DNA from: Pseudomonadota bacterium
Lineage (GTDB): Bacteria; Pseudomonadota; Gammaproteobacteria; Xanthomonadales; Xanthomonadaceae
Length of the DNA stretch: 10,566 nt
Assembly: GCA_023394655.1 (NCBI GenBank)
Contig: JAEXAG010000070.1
Location: 1 to 10,566 of the forward strand
Direction: 5' to 3'
The notes beneath the pieces are model-generated. The model did not search any database, was not told where the DNA came from, and saw only the letters and a program-made list of their open reading frames with translations. The translations under genes and the position numbers were made by a program. How positions within the stretch are numbered: position 1 is the first letter of the stretch; every line of letters starts with the position of its first letter. This document shows, piece by piece, positions 1-6,136 of the stretch.

Positions 1-34
1 GGCGCGGTTCTCCAAGTCATTCCAACGGTTCGGC

Positions 35-38
35 AGGA
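35..38 (+). promoter_or_regulatory. Ribosome binding site of mpl
   Basis: AGGA ends five bases before the ATG at 44. This short purine core is the only Shine-Dalgarno-like element in the 43-base leader visible here and fixes the start codon. No promoter is visible in positions 1-34. Confidence 0.6.
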
Positions 39-43
39 ATTCC

Positions 44-1405
44 ATGAAACTCCATATCCTCGGCATCGCCGGCACCTTCATGGGCGGCGTCGCCGCGCTC
101 GCGCGCGAACTCGGGCACGAGGTCGAAGGCAGCGATCAGGCGGTGTATCCGCCGATGTCCACCCAGCTCGAACGGCTCGGCATCGCGCTGGCGCAGGGCT
201 ACGATCCGGCGCACATCGGCGCGGATTGCGACACCGTGGTGATCGGCAACGCGCTCTCGCGCGGCAACCCGGCGGTGGAAGCGGTGCTCGACAGCGGTCG
301 CGCCTACGTCAGTGGCGCCGAGTGGCTGCGCGACAACGTGCTGCCCGGCCGCGAGGTGATCGCGGTGGCCGGCACCCACGGCAAGACCACCACCACCAGC
401 ATCGCCACCTTCCTGCTGCAGGCCGCCGGCCGCGAGCCGGGCTTCCTGATCGGCGGCGTGGCCGAGGATTTCGGCGTGTCCGCGCGCATCGGCAAAGGCC
501 GCGAGTTCGTGGTGGAGGCCGATGAATACGACACGGCGTTCTTCGACAAGCGCAGCAAGTTCGTGCACTATCGCCCGGCGGTCGCCATCCTCAACAACCT
601 GGAGTACGACCACGCCGACATCTTCCCGGATCTCGCCGCGATCGAGCGCCAGTTCCATCACCTCGTGCGCACGGTGCCCGGACGCGGGCGGATCATCGTC
701 AACGGCGAGGACGCCAATCTTGCGCGCGTACTCGAACAAGGCTGCTGGACGCCGGTGGAGACGTTCGGCATCGGTGCGGGTTTCGACTGGTCGGCGGATC
801 TGGTCAACGAGGACGGCAGCGTCTTCGACGTGCTGCACGCCGGCGCGAGGATCGGCACGGTCGAATGGCCGCTGCTCGGCCGCCACAACGTGATGAACGC
901 GCTGGCCGCGCTCGCCGCCTGCGATGCGGTGGGCGTGGATGCCGCTTCGGTCATGCCCTCGCTCGCCGGTTTCCGCAGCGTCAAGCGGCGCATGGAAGTG
1001 GTGGGTGAAGTGGGAGGCATCACCGTCTACGACGATTTCGCCCATCACCCGACCGCGATCGAGACCACGCTGGCCGGCCTGCGTGCGAAGGTGGGCGATG
1101 CGCGCATCCTCGTGGCGATGGAGCCGCGTTCGAACTCGATGCGTCTCGGTGCCCATGCCGATGCGCTGGCGCCTTCGCTGGAGATCGCCGACGAAGTGGT
1201 GTTCCTTGCCCGCCCGGAATTGCCGTGGGATGCAGGCAAGGTGATCGATGCACTGCGTGGCGAAGCCGTCGCCGTGGCCGATGCCGATGCGCTGCTGGCC
1301 GAACTCGGCCGGCGCGCGCGCGCCGGCGACCATGTGGTGTTCATGTCCAACGGTGGCTTCGACGGTGCGCCGCGGCGTTTCGTCGCCGCCTTGCGGGGCG
1401 ATTGA
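44..1405 (+). CDS. mpl: UDP-N-acetylmuramate:L-alanyl-gamma-D-glutamyl-meso-diaminopimelate ligase (Mpl)
   Basis: Cytoplasmic Mur-ligase-family enzyme that joins the recovered tripeptide L-Ala-gamma-D-Glu-meso-DAP to UDP-MurNAc in an ATP-dependent step, returning murein peptides to cell-wall synthesis. The 453-residue length is typical of Mpl. Visible landmarks are an N-terminal nucleotide-sugar-binding start (HILGIAGTFMGG, 4-15), the ATP P-loop AGTHGKTTTT (109-118), the central EADEYDTAFFDKRSKF stretch (158-173, whose K169 is a candidate for the carbamylated lysine), NNLEYDHAD (184-192), GRHNVMNALAA (279-289), YDDFAHHPTAI (329-339), PRSNS (361-365) and SNGGFDG (435-441). DNLEYDHADIF-like and DDFAHHPTA motifs separate Mpl from MurC, which is the main alternative. 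An AGGA box five bases before the ATG supports this start. The gene converges on the DedA-PAP2 gene with 21 bases between stop codons. What lies upstream is outside the window. Confidence 0.96.
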   Translation: MKLHILGIAGTFMGGVAALARELGHEVEGSDQAVYPPMSTQLERLGIALAQGYDPAHIGADCDTVVIGNALSRGNPAVEAVLDSGRAYVSGAEWLRDNVLPGREVIAVAGTHGKTTTTSIATFLLQAAGREPGFLIGGVAEDFGVSARIGKGREFVVEADEYDTAFFDKRSKFVHYRPAVAILNNLEYDHADIFPDLAAIERQFHHLVRTVPGRGRIIVNGEDANLARVLEQGCWTPVETFGIGAGFDWSADLVNEDGSVFDVLHAGARIGTVEWPLLGRHNVMNALAALAACDAVGVDAASVMPSLAGFRSVKRRMEVVGEVGGITVYDDFAHHPTAIETTLAGLRAKVGDARILVAMEPRSNSMRLGAHADALAPSLEIADEVVFLARPELPWDAGKVIDALRGEAVAVADADALLAELGRRARAGDHVVFMSNGGFDGAPRRFVAALRGD

Positions 1406-1419
1406 GCCGACAATCGCCC
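1396..1419. terminator. Hairpin at the convergent mpl / DedA-PAP2 junction (possible two-way terminator or 3'-end stabiliser)
   Basis: GGGCGATTG (1396-1404) and CAATCGCCC (1411-1419) are perfect 9-base inverted arms around the six-base loop AGCCGA. The left arm overlaps the last codons and stop of mpl; the right arm ends seven bases before the stop of the opposing gene. Being symmetrical, it would form in transcripts from either side. No T-tract follows on either strand, so it lacks the second half of a classic intrinsic terminator. It could still block 3' exonucleases or act with Rho. The symmetry is seen directly; the role is inferred. Confidence 0.5.
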
Positions 1420-1426
1420 GGGGGCG

Positions 1427-3418
1427 TCAGTGCTCGCGGGTGGTGCGCATCCGCAGCACCACCGTGCCGGCGGCGTTGACGCCCTCGCGTTGCCGCTCGA
1501 TGCCGGCCAGGTCCTGGCGCAGCCGCGCATGGGCTTCGCCGTGGTCGTCCACCGGCAGCCACAGGTTGGCGACGCCGAGCACCGGGCGCCAGGCCATCGT
1601 CTGCACGGTGCCGATCCACAGCGGCGTCGCGTCGTCGAGCCGCATCGGCGCGGGCCACAGGCGCAACACCTGCCGGGTGCCGGCGCTGGCGTCGTCGCGC
1701 ACCATCAACAGCGATTCCGGGCGGCCTTCCAGCGCGGCCGGCAGTACCGGTTGCTCGTAGCGCGGGATGTCGCTGTCGAGCAGGCCCAGGGTGTCGAGCC
1801 AGTCGGCCTGCGGTTTCACCCGCCATCCGGCCACTTCCAGCGCGGTTTGCACCGGCACCAGCGGGCCGGCGATCTGCACGTCCAGCGGCCAGCGGATCGC
1901 ATCGCCGCGCGCGTTGCGGGTATCGGGCAGGCGTTGCCAATCGTCCTGCCACCATGACTCCACCTGCAGCGTGCCGGTCGGCGGGGGCGGCGAGAAGCGG
2001 GCCAGCAGCTCGCCGGTATCGCGCGGCGCGTGCCACAGCGCGGCGGCGGCGAAGGTGACGTAGAACACCGTCGCCAGTGGGCGCATCCAGAACGAGCGCG
2101 CCACCCGGCTGCGATAGGTGATGCCGGCCAGCACCACCCAGAGCAGGCCGAACAGCATCGCGCTGACCACGTCGCTCAACCAGTGCGCGCCGAGGTAGAG
2201 CCGCGCGAACGCGGCCACGCAGGCCAGCACCGCGCCGGCAAGGTAGGGCCAGATGCGGCGGCGGCCGGGCCACTCGCGGGCGATCAGCACGGCGAAGAAG
2301 CCGAAGGTGATGGTCAGCATCACCAGGCTCACCGAGGGGAAGCCGAAGCCGTCCGGCGCGGTGGGCGGGCGCGGCATGTGCACCAGGCTCTTGATCGCCA
2401 GGCTGGCCAGCCAGCCGGAGGCCAGGGCCAGGAACCAGTGCAGCGCCGCCAGCCAGCGGCGACGCCACAGCAGCCAGACGAGGCCGGCAGCCACGGCCGG
2501 GCCCAGCACCTCGGTATCGCCGAGGCGGGCGAGCGCGGCCATCAGGTTGTCGGCCAGCGGATTGCGAAGCGCGAACATCGCTTCGTGGACGCGATGGTCG
2601 ATGGCCAGCGGCCCGCCGCTCATCGCCAGCGCGATGCCGCCGGCGATGCCGATCCACAGCAGCACCAGCAGGCCGGCGATGAGCAGAAGCAGCGAGGGCG
2701 ACTCCGGGCGGTTCGGATCGACCAGATAGATCGCCACGCGCCCCAGCCGCGGATGCGCGCGCGACCAGCGCAGCGTCTGCCGGAGCAGTCCATCCGCATG
2801 GCCCGCGAACCAGCGCGAGGTGTAGATCACGACCGCCCAGGCCATCGCCACCACGGCGGCCATCGAAACCAGTACCAGTGCCAGCTTGTCGGCCACCGCG
2901 GCGACCGCGTCGTAGGATTTGCCGAACAACCAGCCCGGCGCGAGGAACAGCGCCCCCCAGCTGATGCAGGCGAGCAGGCTGGCCAGTGCGTAGCGATGGA
3001 AGGGCATCCGCAGCATGCCGGCGATGGCGGGCACGAACGGGCGCACCGCGCCGACATAGCGCGCGATCAGGATGCTTTTCGCGCCATGCCGATGGAACAG
3101 CCGCTCGCTGCGATCCAGCAGTTGCGGGTAGCGCCGGAACAGCCACAGCGTGCGCATCTGCGGGCCCCAGCGATGGCCGATCCAGTAGCTCACCGCGTCG
3201 CCGAGGAAAGCGCCGGCCGCGGCGCAGGCCACCATCAACGGGCCGTTGGCGTGGCCCAGCCCGATCAGCGTGCCGACCGCGAACAGCAGCGGGAACGCCG
3301 GCACCAGGATGCCGACCACCGCCAGCGCATCCCCGAACGCGATCAGGAACGCGATGGCGCCGGCCGTGGCGGGGTTTTGGCCTATCCAGTGGACAAGCGC
3401 ATCTAACCATTCGGACAT
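1427..3418 (-). CDS. Three-domain membrane protein: DedA (SNARE-associated) + PAP2 phosphatase-like + LssY C-terminal domain
   Basis: A 663-residue polytopic inner-membrane protein. Residues 1-205 form a DedA domain, the family linked to lipid-carrier flipping and membrane homeostasis. Its landmarks are GDAVSYWIGHRWG (73-85), the RHGAKSILIARYVGAVRPFVPAIAG stretch (110-134) and a C-terminal hydrophobic pair. Residues 240-435 form a PAP2 domain with several membrane segments. Motif 1, K-x6-RP, is intact (K343...R350-P351). Motif 3, R-x5-H-x3-D, is intact (R406, H412, D416). Motif 2, normally PSGH, reads PSVS (361-364) and so lacks the histidine. Residues 480-663 resemble the soluble LssY C-terminal domain. 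Such fusions are usually annotated as DedA/PAP2 proteins and are thought to handle undecaprenyl or phospholipid phosphates. The substrate here is not evident, and phosphatase activity is doubtful. The gene converges with mpl and diverges from the SDR gene. Its ATG lies where transcription should begin. Confidence 0.88.
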   Translation of the reverse strand: MSEWLDALVHWIGQNPATAGAIAFLIAFGDALAVVGILVPAFPLLFAVGTLIGLGHANGPLMVACAAAGAFLGDAVSYWIGHRWGPQMRTLWLFRRYPQLLDRSERLFHRHGAKSILIARYVGAVRPFVPAIAGMLRMPFHRYALASLLACISWGALFLAPGWLFGKSYDAVAAVADKLALVLVSMAAVVAMAWAVVIYTSRWFAGHADGLLRQTLRWSRAHPRLGRVAIYLVDPNRPESPSLLLLIAGLLVLLWIGIAGGIALAMSGGPLAIDHRVHEAMFALRNPLADNLMAALARLGDTEVLGPAVAAGLVWLLWRRRWLAALHWFLALASGWLASLAIKSLVHMPRPPTAPDGFGFPSVSLVMLTITFGFFAVLIAREWPGRRRIWPYLAGAVLACVAAFARLYLGAHWLSDVVSAMLFGLLWVVLAGITYRSRVARSFWMRPLATVFYVTFAAAALWHAPRDTGELLARFSPPPPTGTLQVESWWQDDWQRLPDTRNARGDAIRWPLDVQIAGPLVPVQTALEVAGWRVKPQADWLDTLGLLDSDIPRYEQPVLPAALEGRPESLLMVRDDASAGTRQVLRLWPAPMRLDDATPLWIGTVQTMAWRPVLGVANLWLPVDDHGEAHARLRQDLAGIERQREGVNAAGTVVLRMRTTREH

Positions 3419-3424
3419 CGGCGG

Positions 3425-3430
3425 ATTATA
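3425..3430 (-). promoter_or_regulatory. -10 box TATAAT of the DedA-PAP2 gene; predicts a leaderless mRNA
   Basis: On the minus strand a perfect TATAAT is followed by only six bases (CCGCCG) and then the ATG at 3418. Sigma-70 polymerases normally start about seven bases past the -10 box, which puts the first transcribed base at or next to the A of the ATG. No Shine-Dalgarno sequence is possible in that arrangement. No good -35 hexamer sits 16-18 bases upstream. A small inverted repeat, GCGTG-CAC-CACGC (3434-3446), lies in the spacer. The box is seen directly; leaderless expression is inferred. Confidence 0.6.
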
Positions 3431-3500
3431 GAAGCGTGCACCACGCGCACCGTTGCAGCCGGGTGACCGGATTCATCGCCGGGCACGGAAACGGACGACT

Positions 3501-3506
3501 TATACT
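3501..3506 (+). promoter_or_regulatory. Possible -10 box TATACT for the SDR-gloA-argD operon
   Basis: TATACT matches the sigma-70 -10 consensus at five of six positions in an otherwise very GC-rich intergenic stretch. It would start transcription near 3513, giving a leader of about 22 bases before the GTG start at 3536. No recognisable -35 hexamer is found at the right distance, so an activator or a weak promoter is likely if it is real. Its divergent partner is the TATAAT at 3430-3425, about 70 bases away. Confidence 0.4.
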
Positions 3507-3535
3507 GGCCCGGTGTTTCCATTCGCGGGCGAATC

Positions 3536-4357
3536 GTGAATACCCTTTCCGGCAAGACGCTTTTCATCACCGGGGCCTCGCGCGGGATCGGCCGTTCGAT
3601 CGCGCTGCGTGCCGCGCGCGATGGCGCGAACATCGCCATCGTCGCCAAGTCGGCGGTCGCCAACCCCAAGCTGCCCGGCACCATCCACAGCGTCGCCGAT
3701 GAAGTACGGGCCGCTGGCGGGCAGGCGTTGCCGATCCAGTGCGACATCCGCGAGGAAGCCGAGGTCCGCGCCGCGGTCGCCGCCACCGTCGATGCCTTCG
3801 GCGGGCTCGACATCCTGGTCAACAACGCCAGCGCGATCTGGCTGGCCGGCGTGCTCGACACCCCGATGAAGCGCTACGACCTGATGAACCAGGTGAACGC
3901 GCGCGGCAGCTTCCTGTGCGCGCAGGCCTGCCTTCCCGAGCTGGTGAAATCGGCCAATCCGCACGTCCTCACCCTCGCGCCGCCGCCTTCGCTCGATCCG
4001 AAGTGGTGGGCGCCGCACACCGCCTACACGCTGGCCAAGATGGGCATGAGCTTCGTCACGCTCGGGCTGGCCGCCGAACATGCCGGTCGCGGCATCGCCA
4101 TCAACGCGCTGTGGCCGAAAACCATCATCGCCACCGATGCGCTCAACATGATCCCGGGCATCGACATCGCCCGCTGCCGCACGCCGGAGATCGTGGCCGA
4201 CGCGGCGCGCGAGATCCTGCTGCGCGATGCCAGCGCGACGAACGGCCGCTTCTTCATCGACGAGGACGTGCTGCGCGAGGCGGGCGTGGCGGATTTCAGC
4301 CGCTATGCGGTCGATCCCGCGCAAACGCCGCTGCCCGATCTTTTCCTCGACCCCTGA
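3536..4357 (+). CDS. HSDL2-like short-chain dehydrogenase/reductase (SDR)
   Basis: A 273-residue cytosolic NAD(P)(H)-dependent oxidoreductase of the SDR superfamily, closest in feel to the dehydrogenase half of hydroxysteroid dehydrogenase-like protein 2 but without the SCP2 lipid-binding tail. The Rossmann glycine motif TGASRGIG is at 12-19, the structural NNAS at 96-99, and the catalytic Y-x3-K at Y164/K168 (AYTLAKMGMS). PKWWAPHTAYT and ALWPKTIIAT (191-200) are typical of this subgroup. Where HSDL2 has Ile-Ser-Pro-Pro, this protein has Leu-Ala-Pro-Pro (A148), so the usual serine is absent there; S152, 12 residues before Y164, might substitute. The start is GTG, since there is no in-frame ATG upstream and the MNTLSGKTLFITGASRG beginning fits the fold. 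It is the first gene of an operon with gloA and argD, 29 bases ahead of gloA. The substrate is unknown; a fatty, steroid-like or small carbonyl compound is possible. Confidence 0.88.
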   Translation: MNTLSGKTLFITGASRGIGRSIALRAARDGANIAIVAKSAVANPKLPGTIHSVADEVRAAGGQALPIQCDIREEAEVRAAVAATVDAFGGLDILVNNASAIWLAGVLDTPMKRYDLMNQVNARGSFLCAQACLPELVKSANPHVLTLAPPPSLDPKWWAPHTAYTLAKMGMSFVTLGLAAEHAGRGIAINALWPKTIIATDALNMIPGIDIARCRTPEIVADAAREILLRDASATNGRFFIDEDVLREAGVADFSRYAVDPAQTPLPDLFLDP

Positions 4358-4376
4358 TTCGAATCCCCGCCCACGC

Positions 4377-4382
4377 AGGTGA
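4377..4382 (+). promoter_or_regulatory. Ribosome binding site of gloA
   Basis: AGGTGA lies four bases ahead of the ATG at 4387, inside the 29-base gap after the SDR stop codon. It is the clearest Shine-Dalgarno-like site in the window, and it fixes the gloA start within a much longer open frame that extends upstream by chance. Confidence 0.65.
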
Positions 4383-4386
4383 CCCC

Positions 4387-4809
4387 ATGAAATATCTCCA
4401 CGCCATGCTCCGCGTCCACGATCTGGACGCGACCTCGCGGTTCTTCACCGAGGGCCTCGGCCTGATCGAGACCCGGCGCATCGACAACGAGGCCGGCAAG
4501 TTCACCCTGGTCTATTTCGCCGCACCGGCCAACCCGGAAGCGGAGATCGAGCTCACCCACAACTGGGGCAGCGACGAGGACTACGGCAGCGCCCGCAACT
4601 TCGGTCATCTGGCCTTCGAAGTGGACGACATCTACGCCACCTGCGCGCATCTGCAAGCGATGGGCGTCACCATCAACCGGCCGCCGCGCGATGGCTGGAT
4701 GGCCTTCGTGCGCACGCCCGACCTGATCTCCATCGAGCTGCTGCAGAAGGGCGAGCGCCTCGCGCCGCAGGAGCCGTGGGCCTCGATGGCCAACAGCGGG
4801 AGCTGGTGA
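4387..4809 (+). CDS. gloA: Glyoxalase I (lactoylglutathione lyase), VOC superfamily
   Basis: A 140-residue cytoplasmic metalloenzyme that isomerises the methylglyoxal-glutathione hemithioacetal to S-lactoylglutathione, the first step of glutathione-dependent methylglyoxal removal. All four expected metal ligands are present in the pattern of the E. coli Ni-type enzyme: H5 (MKYLH), E55 (AEIEL), H74 (NFGHLAFEVDD) and E117 (ISIELL). The two beta-alpha-beta-beta-beta repeats of the VOC fold are visible at about 1-60 and 70-120, and FTEGLGL and TLVYF are family-typical. The short length, without the insertions of the long eukaryotic type, suggests a Ni/Co-dependent homodimer; this is inferred from the family. 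The gene sits between the SDR and the aminotransferase, sharing one base with the latter (TGATG). The open frame extends far upstream, but the AGGTGA site and the family N-terminus support the ATG at 4387. Confidence 0.93.
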   Translation: MKYLHAMLRVHDLDATSRFFTEGLGLIETRRIDNEAGKFTLVYFAAPANPEAEIELTHNWGSDEDYGSARNFGHLAFEVDDIYATCAHLQAMGVTINRPPRDGWMAFVRTPDLISIELLQKGERLAPQEPWASMANSGSW

Positions 4810-6038
4810 TGGGCGAAGCGCCCTCGCGCACCGGCGAGCTGCTCGGGATCGCGGCGGCGCATTGCCTGCCGGTGTACCGGCAGCGGCCGATGGTGCTCTC
4901 GCACGGTCGTGGCTCGCGGCTCTGGGATCTCGATGGCCGCGATTACGTCGATTTTGCCGGCGGCATTGCGGTCTGCGCGCTCGGCCATGCGGATCCCGGG
5001 CTGGTGCAGGCACTGGCCGAACAGGGCGGCAAGCTCTGGCATGTCAGCAACGTCTTCCACAGCGAGCCGCCGCTGCGCCTGGCCGATGCGCTGGTGCGCG
5101 CCTCGCGTTTCGCCAGCCGGGCGTTCTTCTGCAATTCGGGCGCCGAAGCCAACGAGGCCGCGATCAAGCTCGCGCGCCGCCATGCCGCCAACCGCGGGCG
5201 GCCGGCGGAAAAGCGCGTCATCGTCACCGCGCATGGCAGTTTCCATGGACGCACGCTGGCCACGGTGACCGCCACCGCGCAGCCGAAGTATCAGGAAGGC
5301 TTCGAGCCGCTGCCCGGCGGCTTCCGCCACGTGGATTTCAACGATCTCCCGGCACTGGAAGCGGCGATGGCCGGCGACGACGTCTGCGCCGTGCTTCTGG
5401 AGCCGGTGCAGGGCGAGGGCGGGGTGATGCCGGCGGATGCCGGTTATCTGCGCGGCGTGCGCGCACTGTGCGATGCGCATGGCGCGCTGTTGATGCTCGA
5501 CGAGATCCAGTGCGGCATGGGTCGCACCGGTCCGCTGTTCGCGCACTGGGCGGATGAAGTGGTGCCGGACGTGGTCACGCTGGCGAAGGCGCTGGGCGCA
5601 GGGTTCCCGATTGGCGCGATGCTGGTGGGCGGCGATGCCGCCGATGCCCTGCAGTTCGGCAGCCACGGCACCACCTTCGGCGGCAATCCGCTGGCCTCGG
5701 CGGTGGCGCTTGCGGCACTCGAGCGCATCGATGGCGAGGCCATCCGCGAAAACGTCCGGCGCCAGTCGCGTGTGCTGCACGAGGCCCTGGTCGATATCGG
5801 GCGCGCAACCGGCCTGTTCGGTGAAGTTCGTGGACGCGGCCTGATGCTCGGCGCGGTGCTGCCGCCGGAACATGCCGCGCGCGCCGGCGAGATCCTCGAT
5901 GCGGCCGCGGCGCATGGCGTGCTGCTGTTGCAGGCGGGGCCGCAAGTGCTGCGCTTCGTTCCTGCGCTCAACATCGACGATGCCGAAGTCGCCGACGGAC
6001 TGGAGCGCCTGCGGACCGCGCTGCGCTCGCTGGGCTGA
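4809..6038 (+). CDS. argD: Class III aminotransferase, acetylornithine/succinylornithine transaminase type
   Basis: A 409-residue PLP-dependent enzyme of fold type I, class III. It matches the ArgD/AstC branch, which interconverts N-acetylornithine (or N-succinylornithine) and the semialdehyde with glutamate/2-oxoglutarate and can also serve N-succinyl-LL-DAP in lysine synthesis. Landmarks are NSGAEANEAAIKLAR (109-123), SFHGRT (144-149), EPVQGEGG (198-205), LDEIQCGMGRTG (230-241), the PLP Schiff-base lysine K260 in TLAKALGAGFPIGAM, HGTTFGGNPLAS (286-297) and RGRGLMLG (341-348). Length and DEIQCGMGRTG favour ArgD over GABA or ornithine transaminases. The ATG overlaps the gloA stop in TGATG, so translation is probably coupled to gloA; there is no separate Shine-Dalgarno site of note. 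No other arginine gene lies in the window, so the choice between acetyl and succinyl substrates stays open. Confidence 0.88.
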   Translation: MGEAPSRTGELLGIAAAHCLPVYRQRPMVLSHGRGSRLWDLDGRDYVDFAGGIAVCALGHADPGLVQALAEQGGKLWHVSNVFHSEPPLRLADALVRASRFASRAFFCNSGAEANEAAIKLARRHAANRGRPAEKRVIVTAHGSFHGRTLATVTATAQPKYQEGFEPLPGGFRHVDFNDLPALEAAMAGDDVCAVLLEPVQGEGGVMPADAGYLRGVRALCDAHGALLMLDEIQCGMGRTGPLFAHWADEVVPDVVTLAKALGAGFPIGAMLVGGDAADALQFGSHGTTFGGNPLASAVALAALERIDGEAIRENVRRQSRVLHEALVDIGRATGLFGEVRGRGLMLGAVLPPEHAARAGEILDAAAAHGVLLLQAGPQVLRFVPALNIDDAEVADGLERLRTALRSLG

Positions 6039-6064
6039 CCGCGCTGCGGGCGGCTGTGTCGCTG

Positions 6065-6087
6065 GCGTGCCGTGGCGCACGGTGCGT
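6065..6087 (+). terminator. Stem-loop after argD (possible terminator or 3'-end hairpin)
   Basis: GCGTGCCGTG (6065-6074) pairs with CACGGTGCGT (6078-6087) across a GCG loop: seven Watson-Crick pairs and three G-T wobbles. It lies 27 bases past the argD stop, in the only sizeable gap between argD and brnQ. No T-run follows, so an intrinsic terminator is not proven. The rest of the 98-base gap holds only the brnQ start signals described separately. Confidence 0.35.
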
Positions 6088-6098
6088 CCGGCGATTGC

Positions 6099-6107
6099 TG
6101 CTAGGGT
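6099..6107 (+). promoter_or_regulatory. Possible extended -10 (TGC-TAGGGT) of brnQ
   Basis: TGC directly precedes TAGGGT, which keeps the three strongest -10 positions (first T, second A, last T). A start near 6114 would leave a leader of about 23 bases. No -35 is recognisable. It is the best promoter candidate in the gap, but a weak one. Confidence 0.28.
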
Positions 6108-6123
6108 AGGCCGCTTTCAATCC

Positions 6124-6127
6124 AGGA
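6124..6127 (+). promoter_or_regulatory. Ribosome binding site of brnQ
   Basis: AGGA ends nine bases before the ATG at 6137. Spacing is slightly long but acceptable, and it supports the start that gives the expected short BrnQ N-terminus. Confidence 0.5.
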
Positions 6128-6136
6128 TCGCGCCCG

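Noticed and set aside
17..1333. A 438-codon minus-strand frame antisense to mpl
   Set aside because: His/Arg/Gly-rich shadow frame with no domain; mpl motifs on the plus strand are complete.
2030..3406. A 458-codon plus-strand frame antisense to the DedA-PAP2 gene
   Set aside because: Dominated by Gln, His, Arg and Ala with no recognisable domain, whereas the minus-strand frame has coherent membrane segments and motifs.
3434..3446. Inverted repeat GCGTG-CAC-CACGC as an operator
   Set aside because: Five-base arms are short and likely by chance in this GC-rich DNA; mentioned only with the adjacent -10 box.
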